In this document: piece by piece, positions 8,231 to 13,727 of the stretch | Position numbering within the stretch: the stretch's first letter is position 1 | Layout of the letters: every line of letters starts with the position of its first letter | NCBI GenBank assembly: GCA_050485905.1 | Contig: JBJHCH010000099.1 | Coordinates: forward strand, 1-14,766 | Direction: 5' to 3' | From: JAWLCA01 sp050485905 | Lineage (GTDB): Bacteria; Pseudomonadota; Alphaproteobacteria; Rhodobacterales; Rhodobacteraceae | Length of the DNA stretch: 14,766 bases | The notes under the pieces: generated by a model | What the model was told of the DNA's origin: nothing | Databases searched by the model: none | The model's input: only the letters and a program-made list of their open reading frames with translations | Program-made: the position numbers and the translations under genes

Positions 8231-9124
8231 ATGGATGGGAAAATGAAGCGTGCTATAGCTCTGCGCGAAGCAGCGAGGCGACAAAGAAAACGGAGCGAGC
8301 CATCTGCCCTCTGGGATCTTAATTTAGGCTTGACCACAAGGCTTCTCTCTAGAGTTTCTCCGATCCTCGCTCTTTTCTCACTTTTTGCCGTATATATATT
8401 CGGCTTCACTTCCAATATGAGTCGTCAAAGTATTGTATTTTTGGACCAAGGCCTTCTACTCTCCCTTAGCGCACAAATTCTCCTTATATCAGGTTTGGCC
8501 GCCTTAACACTTCGCTTTATTCTTGCGATAGAAAAATTCTTATATGTGGAGATCGAAAAGATACGAGAAACCGCACCCATTGATTCACCGCTCACTTCGC
8601 CCCTAAATATTCTGATTCCCCTAAGTCGGATGCTAGCATTGTTCGGCTTCATGTTTATGCTTAATCTTCTATTCTTAGACTTTACAAGCATTCTCGGTTT
8701 TTGCTTTCAGATATTTGCGGTCTTGCTCATGGTTATTTTTTTCGACTTTTCCAGCGTGATGACGAAGGCGCTTCTGAAGGGCGAGAGAGCTGAAGTCAAT
8801 AAGTACTTCGTTAGGCGATTTCAAGAGTTTCGGAAGTATGGCCCTTTTGGCTTTTGGGCATTTTCTCCGCATACTGTGGCACTGATCGCGCTTGTCACCG
8901 CTGGTGCTCTAGGTGACCAGAGATTCAAGACGCTACTGCGGAGTCCAGTTTTGACCGTCGCATTGTCGGATCGTGTGATCGAGGCGCGGATTGTAGCATC
9001 AACTTCGACTGGTTTGCTTTTGGCAACTTCAAATTTTGAGCTACGTCGATTTCCTCCCCGATTGGCTGAAGGCAATGTGCTTTACATAAGCCATGAGGCG
9101 ATACAAAGCGTTGAGCTTGAGTGA
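8231..9124 (+). CDS. AT-rich gene for an unrecognised membrane protein with about five helices
   Basis: I do not recognise this 297-residue protein. The N-terminus is strongly basic (residues 5-22, with AARRQRKR). Hydrophobic segments by eye lie at about 43-60, 74-100, 127-149, 153-172 and 209-227. A basic amphipathic loop spans 178-203 (GERAEVNKYFVRRFQEFRKYG). A roughly 70-residue soluble tail follows, apparently rich in beta strands. The positive-inside rule would put the N-terminus inside and the tail outside. Base composition is foreign: two 60-base samples have 25 and 23 G+C, against 41 in a lepA sample, and TTA leucine codons occur. Starts at 8225 (TTG), 8231 and 8243 (ATG) are possible; none has a clear Shine-Dalgarno, although GGATGGG lies just before 8243. 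The gene stands alone between two inverted repeat elements, which suggests acquisition. No function is assigned. Confidence 0.75.
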   Translation: MDGKMKRAIALREAARRQRKRSEPSALWDLNLGLTTRLLSRVSPILALFSLFAVYIFGFTSNMSRQSIVFLDQGLLLSLSAQILLISGLAALTLRFILAIEKFLYVEIEKIRETAPIDSPLTSPLNILIPLSRMLALFGFMFMLNLLFLDFTSILGFCFQIFAVLLMVIFFDFSSVMTKALLKGERAEVNKYFVRRFQEFRKYGPFGFWAFSPHTVALIALVTAGALGDQRFKTLLRSPVLTVALSDRVIEARIVASTSTGLLLATSNFELRRFPPRLAEGNVLYISHEAIQSVELE

Positions 9125-9216
9125 CCATAACAAGTCCAACTAGGCCTCTTACCTTTCGCTCCCCAACTCCCCGCCCGGTCCCCGACCGGGCAGCGCCCGA
9201 CCCGCCCCCCAGGGGC

Positions 9217-9564
9217 GGGCGCTTCTCGCCCACCCCTCGGGCCGGTCGCTGCCCTCTGTTGCGCACACCCTCACTGAATGCTTCCCGCCTCCCGGCCCTC
9301 CGCTCGCGCTCCGGGCGTTCGTTGTTTCAATCGGTCCACCGGACCGATTGATCGGGCCTGCGGCCCGACCACTCCTCACCCCCTCGGGCCGGTCGCTGCC
9401 CTCTGTGGTGCTTAAACTGACCGCCGGTTCCCACATCCGCGCCCGACCGTTCGGGGGGCTTACGCGGCCCCATCAGGGGCCACGGCCCCCCCTCACCCCA
9501 GAACCGGGCGCTTTTCACCCACACCTCACGCCGGCCGCTGCCCTCCGTCGCGCGCACCCTGACC
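9217..9564. repeat. Three degenerate direct copies of a roughly 50-60 nt sequence, period about 145 bp
   Basis: Copies lie at 9217-9277, 9374-9422 and 9506-9564. The shared core reads CCTCGGGCCGGTCGCTGCCC plus TCTGT in copies 1 and 2; copy 3 has CCTCACGCCGGCCGCTGCCC plus TCCGT. Copies 1 and 3 also share the lead GGGCGCTTYTCRCCCAC and the tail GCGCRCACCCT. Copies 2 and 3 share CTGACCGCC after the core. Core-to-core offsets are 147 and 142 bp. Confidence 0.65.
9295..9368 (-). repeat. Right, inverted copy of the composite double-hairpin element
   Basis: On the minus strand, hairpin A (9368-9352) has a 7-bp stem and loop gca. It abuts hairpin B (9351-9327), which has an 11-bp stem and loop ggt. 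After 5 nt come CGAACGCCCGGAGC (9321-9308), 4 nt and GCGGAGGGC (9303-9295). Both stems differ in sequence from the left copy but remain perfectly paired; the two downstream blocks are identical to those at 8099-8124. Confidence 0.75.
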
Positions 9565-9740
9565 GCCACAAGTCCCATGACGCCCCGGACCCGATCCGGG
9601 GCCTCGCGCCACAGGCACCACCCCGCCCCAGCCCAAAACCGGCCCGAAAACACCCGGCCACCACCCCGAAACCCGTGCCCACCCGGTAAAAATCCGGTAA
9701 ACAAAAAATCGAATATCACGCCTTTTCAATAACTTGAGAT

Positions 9741-9772
9741 TTTGGGCACGCGTGCCCAAACCGTGCCCAAAC
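9741..9772. promoter_or_regulatory. 20-bp perfect palindrome plus tandem half-site (possible protein-binding or recombination site)
   Basis: TTTGGGCACG|CGTGCCCAAA (9741-9760) is a perfect palindrome. Its right arm, as the 11-mer CGTGCCCAAAC (9751-9761), is repeated immediately at 9762-9772. Another CGTGCCCA occurs at 9674-9681. Three head-to-head and head-to-tail half-sites of this kind resemble an operator or recombinase arm-site cluster. No gene for a cognate protein is adjacent, so the role is unknown. Confidence 0.45.
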
Positions 9773-9803
9773 AAAACCGCCCGGCGATCCCTCGCACGGG
9801 CGG
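9769..9803 (-). terminator. Intrinsic terminator of the entericidin-like gene
   Basis: On the minus strand a 7-bp stem (ccgcccg at 9803-9797 with cgggcgg at 9783-9777, 13-nt loop) is followed by TTTTGTTT (9776-9769). It lies about 30 nt after the stop of the small lipoprotein gene. The T-tract overlaps the last CGTGCCCAAAC repeat. Confidence 0.6.
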
Positions 9804-9833
9804 CCACTCGTTACGTCACCCCGATAGCCGCGC

Positions 9834-9980
9834 CTATTGCTGCGCGGCGCGGGCTTCCTGCTGGATCGCAACGCCGGCCTGGGTCATATCCCGACCCGCC
9901 CCCTCAACCGTATTGCAGGCAGCAATGAAAATAGCCGTCAGGGCGAACAGAAGCGGCAGGGCAAGGGGCAGCGCGGACAT
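9834..9980 (-). CDS. Entericidin A/B family small lipoprotein
   Basis: This is a 48-residue lipoprotein, easily missed because it is so short. The N-terminus has a hydrophobic signal peptide, MSALPLALPLLFALTAIFIAA, and a lipobox ending IAAC. Cleavage before C22 would leave a mature 27-residue peptide beginning CNTVEGAGRDMTQAG. That CNTVxGxGxDxxxAG pattern is the entericidin (EcnA/B) signature. Entericidins are described in Enterobacteria as an antidote/toxin lipoprotein pair; in alphaproteobacteria single copies are common and their role is unclear. The ATG at 9980 has GGAGGAG 8 nt upstream, an excellent site, and an intrinsic terminator follows the TAG. The gene is separated from glpR by 91 nt and is probably independently expressed. 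Confidence 0.87.
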   Translation of the reverse strand: MSALPLALPLLFALTAIFIAACNTVEGAGRDMTQAGVAIQQEARAAQQ

Positions 9981-10024
9981 CTGGCAATCTCCTCCATGAG
10001 TTCACCATCCAAACGCGCAAGCGA

Positions 10025-10065
10025 GGATTCCGTTCCCGGCAAACGGCAGGCCGTGGGCGGAATCC
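10025..10065. repeat. Inverted repeat between glpR and the lipoprotein gene
   Basis: ggattccg (10025-10032) pairs with cggaatcc (10058-10065), and inside the loop acggc (10043-10047) pairs with gccgt (10050-10054). It starts 7 nt after the glpR stop on the minus strand. No T-tract is present, so a terminator role is only possible. Confidence 0.35.
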
Positions 10066-10071
10066 GGCCCC

Positions 10072-10839
10072 TCAGCCCGCGGGAACCACCCGGATCCGGG
10101 TGCCCCATTCCCGGCACCGCTCCGCCACCGGGTCGGGCGGCGGGGTGTCGGTAAAGAACACCTCAAGCTCCGCCAAGGATGCGATGCGGACCGGCGCCGT
10201 CCGGCTGAATTTCGACCCATCCGCCGCCAGCCAGGTCTTGCGCGACTGCCGGATGATCGCCTGACTGACCCGCACCTCGCGGAAGTCGTAATCCAGCAGG
10301 TCGCCCTCCTCATCCAGCGCCGAGGTGCCGATGACCGCGATATCGACCTTGAAGTGCCGCACCATTTCCAGCGTCACGTCGCCCACCAGCCCCGCATCCG
10401 CCCGCCGCAGCACCCCCCCGGTGACAATCACCTCGACGCTGTCATTGGCCGCCAGAATGTTCGCGACGTTCAGGTTGTTGGTGACCACCATCAGGTCACG
10501 ATGCTCGCTCAACGCCCGCGCCACCGCCTCGGTCGTCGTGCCGATATTCAGAAAGACCGACGCCGCATTCGGTATCTCCGCCGCCACAGCCCGCCCGATC
10601 CGGTCCTTCGCCTCGGCATTCAGCGTGCGCCGCTCCTCGTAGCCGATATTGGCCACCCCCGACGGCAGCACCGCCCCCCCATAGACCCGGGTCAGCTGCC
10701 CGGTATCGCACAGGTCGGTCAGGTCGCGCCGGATCGTCTGCAGGGTGACACCGAAATGGGTCGCCAAATCCTCGACCACCACCGCGCCCTTCTCGCGCGC
10801 GATCCGCAGGATTTCGGCGTGTCGGAATGTCACCACCAT
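10072..10839 (-). CDS. glpR: DeoR/GlpR family transcriptional regulator
   Basis: This is a 255-residue repressor of the DeoR family. An N-terminal winged helix-turn-helix spans about residues 5-57 (RHAEILRIAREKGAVVVEDL, then VTLQTIRRDLTDLCDTGQL and TRVYGGAV). The C-terminal sugar-phosphate sensor domain contains FLNIGTTTEAVARAL, VVTNNLNVANIL, VIVTGGVLRRADAGLVG and AVIGTSALDEEG. GlpR proteins release DNA on binding glycerol-3-phosphate. Assignment as GlpR rather than another DeoR member rests on divergence from glpD and the glycerol ABC genes. The start at 10839 gives the canonical N-terminus. The ribosome site is weak, and TTGCAA/TATGGT with 16-nt spacing just upstream would place the transcript start within a few bases of the ATG. 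Confidence 0.93.
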   Translation of the reverse strand: MVVTFRHAEILRIAREKGAVVVEDLATHFGVTLQTIRRDLTDLCDTGQLTRVYGGAVLPSGVANIGYEERRTLNAEAKDRIGRAVAAEIPNAASVFLNIGTTTEAVARALSEHRDLMVVTNNLNVANILAANDSVEVIVTGGVLRRADAGLVGDVTLEMVRHFKVDIAVIGTSALDEEGDLLDYDFREVRVSQAIIRQSRKTWLAADGSKFSRTAPVRIASLAELEVFFTDTPPPDPVAERCREWGTRIRVVPAG

Positions 10840-10935
10840 AGCGCGCCACCATATCGCAGCCCCGCCGCATTGCAATCCACAGAACGCGCAAGAACGCACG
10901 CGACGTCGAGGGTCAGGCAGACATATACGCCAGAC

Positions 10936-10952
10936 CGAAAGAAAACGAACAT
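10936..10952. promoter_or_regulatory. Candidate GlpR operator upstream of the glpD promoter
   Basis: CGAA occurs at 10936 and again at 10946, exactly one helical turn apart, in an A-rich context. The second copy, AACGAACAT (10944-10952), equals one half of the enterobacterial GlpR consensus. It ends 5 nt before the -35 hexamer. No matching left half-site is present, so this is tentative. Confidence 0.35.
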
Positions 10953-10957
10953 AACAG

Positions 10958-10987
10958 TTGACAAAAAGAGCGCCCTGCCGATGATAC
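10958..10987 (+). promoter_or_regulatory. Promoter of the glpD-glpST operon
   Basis: A consensus -35 TTGACA (10958-10963) is followed by ATGATA (10981-10986, 17-nt spacer) or TGATAC (10982-10987, 18-nt spacer) as -10. Transcription would begin near 10994, giving a leader of about 15 nt that contains the glpD Shine-Dalgarno GGGGAGGGG. Best sigma-70-type match in the window. Confidence 0.6.
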
Positions 10988-11008
10988 CGTCGACTCTGGG
11001 GAGGGGCC

Positions 11009-12598
11009 GTGGCAGCGCAGGCAGATATAGCGGATCTGTTCGTGATCGGCGGCGGCATCAACGGCTGCGGCATCGCGCGCGACGCCGCCGGGCGCGGACT
11101 TTCGGTCGTGCTGGCAGAAAAGGGCGATCTGGCGCAGGCGACATCCTCGGCCTCGACCAAGCTCTTCCACGGCGGGCTCAGGTATCTGGAGTTCTTCGAG
11201 TTCCGGCTCGTGAAGGAGGCGCTGGTGGAGCGTGAGACGCTACTGCGCGCCATGCCGCATATCAGCTGGCCGATGCGCTTCGTTCTCCCGTTCCACCCGT
11301 CGATGCGCTTTGACAGCGAGACGCCGACCTCGCGCCTGCTGTCGCGGCTGATGCCCTGGATGAAGGGCCGCCGCCCGGCCTGGCTGATCCGGCTGGGCCT
11401 GTTCATGTACGACACGCTGGGCGGGCGAAAGATCCTGCCGGCGACCAGCACGCTGGATCTGCGTCACGACCCGGCGGGCGCGCCGCTCGATCCGAAATTC
11501 ACCCGCGCCTACGAATATTCCGACTGCTGGGTGGAGGATTCGCGGCTGGTCGTCCTCAACGCCCGCGACGCGCAGGCCCGCGGCGCCCGCATCCTGACCC
11601 GCTGCGAGGTGACACGCGCACGCCGCGAGGGTGATAATTGGTCTGTGGACCTGACCCATGCCGACGGCGGCACGGAGACCGTCCGCGCCCGCGGTCTGGT
11701 TAACGCGGGCGGGCCATGGGTCGGCCAGATCATCGGCGAACGGCTGGGCATCAACAGCCGCGAGAAGGTGCGGCTGGTGCGCGGCAGTCATATCGTGACC
11801 CGCCGGCTATATGACCACGACAAATGCTATTTCTTTCAGGGCACCGACGGGCGGATCATCTTCGCCATCCCCTACGAGACCGACTTCACCCTGATCGGCA
11901 CAACCGATCAGGAGCATGACGGCAGCCCCTCCGACGCCCGGTGCACCGAGGCAGAGCAGGATTACCTCTGCGCCTTTGCCAGCCGGTACTTCCGCAACCC
12001 CGTCACCCGCGACGACATCGTCTGGACCTATTCCGGCGTGCGCCCGCTCTATGACGACGGTGCGAAATCGGCCACGGCGGCGACGCGCGACTACGTGCTC
12101 TCGCTCGATACCTCCGGGCCGGTCCTGCTCAACGTCTTCGGCGGCAAGATCACCACCTACCGGAAGCTCGCACAGGCGGCGATGGCCAAGCTCGCGCCGC
12201 ATTTTCCAGCCGCGACCGGGCCGTGGACCGCCGGCGCACCCCTGCCCGGCGGCGACTTCCAGGTCGATGGCGTCAGGGACCTGATCGACGCGCTGAAGCG
12301 CGACTACCCGTTCCTCACCGACTTTCACGCCCGCCGCCTGATCCGCGCCTACGGGACAGAGGCGCGGCAGGTGCTGGGTACGGCGAAATCCGCCGCCGAC
12401 CTCGGGCGCGATTTCGGTGCCACGATCACCGAGGCCGAACTGCGCTGGCTGAAGACGCGCGAATACGCCCGCACCGCCGAAGACGTGATCTGGCGTCGCA
12501 GCAAGCTCGGCCTGCGCCTGACGGCAGAGCAGGTCGCCGAAATCGACGCCTGGATGGCGGCCGAACAGGACAACGAGATGCTGGAGGCGGGACGATGA
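11009..12598 (+). CDS. glpD: Aerobic glycerol-3-phosphate dehydrogenase
   Basis: GlpD is a membrane-associated flavoenzyme that oxidises sn-glycerol-3-phosphate to dihydroxyacetone phosphate and passes electrons to quinone. The N-terminal FAD-binding fold is DLFVIGGGINGCGIARDAAG (GxGxxG around residues 14-19). The family blocks SSASTKLFHGGLRYLEFFEF, NAGGPWVGQI, VRLVRGSHIV, the IGTTDQEHDG segment, WTYSGVRPL and FGGKITTYRKLA follow. The C-terminal helical domain ends in AAEQDNEMLEAGR. The length of 529 residues is normal. Translation starts at GTG 11009, supported by GGGGAGGGG at 10998-11006 and by the fit to the promoter. It is the first gene of the operon with glpS 31 nt downstream; a glycerol kinase gene is not in the window. 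Confidence 0.97.
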   Translation: MAAQADIADLFVIGGGINGCGIARDAAGRGLSVVLAEKGDLAQATSSASTKLFHGGLRYLEFFEFRLVKEALVERETLLRAMPHISWPMRFVLPFHPSMRFDSETPTSRLLSRLMPWMKGRRPAWLIRLGLFMYDTLGGRKILPATSTLDLRHDPAGAPLDPKFTRAYEYSDCWVEDSRLVVLNARDAQARGARILTRCEVTRARREGDNWSVDLTHADGGTETVRARGLVNAGGPWVGQIIGERLGINSREKVRLVRGSHIVTRRLYDHDKCYFFQGTDGRIIFAIPYETDFTLIGTTDQEHDGSPSDARCTEAEQDYLCAFASRYFRNPVTRDDIVWTYSGVRPLYDDGAKSATAATRDYVLSLDTSGPVLLNVFGGKITTYRKLAQAAMAKLAPHFPAATGPWTAGAPLPGGDFQVDGVRDLIDALKRDYPFLTDFHARRLIRAYGTEARQVLGTAKSAADLGRDFGATITEAELRWLKTREYARTAEDVIWRRSKLGLRLTAEQVAEIDAWMAAEQDNEMLEAGR

Positions 12599-12629
12599 CG
12601 ACCGGCCGCCATCCGGGGAGGGGACGACA

Positions 12630-13718
12630 ATGACTCTGGTGCTCGACGGGGTGAGCAAGGTGGTAGAGGCGCAGACCCATATCCATCCGACCGACCTGAC
12701 GCTGGAACGCGGCACGATGAACGTGCTGCTTGGCCCGACGCTTTCAGGCAAGACGACACTGATGCGGCTGATGGCGGGGCTTGACGCGCCCGCAACGGGG
12801 CGGATCCTCTGGGACGGGAGGGACGTGACGGGCATGCGCGTGCAGGACCGAAAGGTGGCGATGGTCTACCAGCAGTTCATCAACTACCCCTCCATGACGG
12901 TCTACGAAAACATCGCCTCGCCCTTGCGGCTGATGCGAAAGCCCAAGGCAGAGATCGACCGCGCCGTCCGCGCCACCGCCGAAATGCTGCGTCTGACCCC
13001 GATGCTGGACCGCAAGCCGCTGGAACTGTCCGGCGGGCAGCAGCAACGCTGCGCACTGGCCCGCGCGCTGGTGAAGGATGCGGGTCTCGTGCTGCTGGAC
13101 GAGCCACTCGCCAACCTCGACTACAAGCTGCGCGAGGAATTGCGGGCCGAGATTCCACGCATCTTTGCCGAATCCGGCGCGATTTTCGTCTATGCCACCA
13201 CCGAACCCGAAGAGGCGCTGCTGCTTGGCGGCAACACCGCAACCTTGTGGCAGGGCCGCGTGACGCAGTTCGGTCCCACCCCACGCGTCTATCGCGCCCC
13301 GGCCGACGCCACCACCGCGCGGGTCTTCTCCGATCCGCCAATGAACTTCGTCCGTCTGACCAAGGAAGCCGGGCAGATCCGGTTCGGCGACGGCCAGCCC
13401 GGCCCGGTGCCCGACGCGCTCGCCCCCCTACCCGAAGGCCGCTATCAGGCCGGCTTCCGCGCCAACCACCTGCACATGCACAGCCCCGCGCCCGGTGCCG
13501 TGCGCTTTGACTGCCGGCTGGACATCACCGAAATCACCGGGTCCGAGACCTTCATCCACCTAAAGCTGGGCGCCGACCGCTGGGTCGGGCTGGTGCATGG
13601 CATCCACGACCTGACGCCCGGCCAGCCGCTGACGGTCTGGCTGGACCCGGCCCATGTCTACATCTTCGCCGAGGATGGCCCGCTGGTCGCCGCGGCCGCC
13701 TATGCCGACGCGGCCTGA
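12630..13718 (+). CDS. glpS: Glycerol ABC transporter ATP-binding protein GlpS
   Basis: This is a 362-residue nucleotide-binding subunit of the glycerol importer with an ATPase domain (about 1-230) and a C-terminal TOBE-like regulatory domain. Walker A is GPTLSGKT (35-42), the Q-loop lies in MVYQQFINYPSMT, the signature LSGGQQQR starts at 133, and Walker B ends LLDEP with D157 and E158. The H-loop histidine is replaced: VYATTEPEEA has T191 where MalK-type proteins have His. The start is fixed by GGGGAGGGG (12615-12623) 6 nt upstream, the same 9-mer used by glpD. It is followed 9 nt later by glpT, with which it should form a heterodimer. The name rests on this distinctive H-loop and Walker A plus the glpD context. 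Confidence 0.92.
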   Translation: MTLVLDGVSKVVEAQTHIHPTDLTLERGTMNVLLGPTLSGKTTLMRLMAGLDAPATGRILWDGRDVTGMRVQDRKVAMVYQQFINYPSMTVYENIASPLRLMRKPKAEIDRAVRATAEMLRLTPMLDRKPLELSGGQQQRCALARALVKDAGLVLLDEPLANLDYKLREELRAEIPRIFAESGAIFVYATTEPEEALLLGGNTATLWQGRVTQFGPTPRVYRAPADATTARVFSDPPMNFVRLTKEAGQIRFGDGQPGPVPDALAPLPEGRYQAGFRANHLHMHSPAPGAVRFDCRLDITEITGSETFIHLKLGADRWVGLVHGIHDLTPGQPLTVWLDPAHVYIFAEDGPLVAAAAYADAA

Positions 13719-13727
13719 GGGGGCGAC

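Larger units (their letters stand above)
9125..9833. other. Long non-coding, hairpin- and repeat-rich intergenic region
   Basis: No credible gene was found in these 709 nt on either strand. Short open frames here translate to low-complexity Arg/Pro/Gly-rich peptides without ribosome-binding sites. Perfect short hairpins are frequent: 9173-9191 (8 bp, loop ccc), 9201-9219 (8 bp, loop cca), 9327-9351 (11 bp, loop acc), 9352-9368 (7 bp, loop tgc), 9466-9481 (6 bp) and 9582-9602 (8 bp). From about 9680 the DNA becomes AT-rich and carries direct repeats (ccggtaaa at 9683-9690 and 9694-9701) before the palindrome at 9741. Confidence 0.7.

Noticed and set aside
9217..9564. CRISPR-like reading of the regularly spaced repeats
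   Set aside because: Only three copies, the repeats are degenerate and too long, the spacing is about 145 bp, and no cas gene is nearby.
9640..9760. Possible tRNA or tmRNA remnant next to the palindrome, as an integration target
   Set aside because: I could not fold a cloverleaf or find a T-loop consensus on either strand.
9327..9807. Minus-strand open frames of 93 and 130 codons in the repeat region
   Set aside because: Composition is Gly/Arg/Trp-biased, frames change between copies of the same DNA repeat, and no ribosome-binding site or family motif is seen.
10840..11451. Upstream extension of the glpR frame across the intergenic region into glpD
   Set aside because: It is antisense to glpD and crosses the clear glpD promoter; DeoR-family proteins start a few residues before the helix-turn-helix, matching the ATG at 10839.
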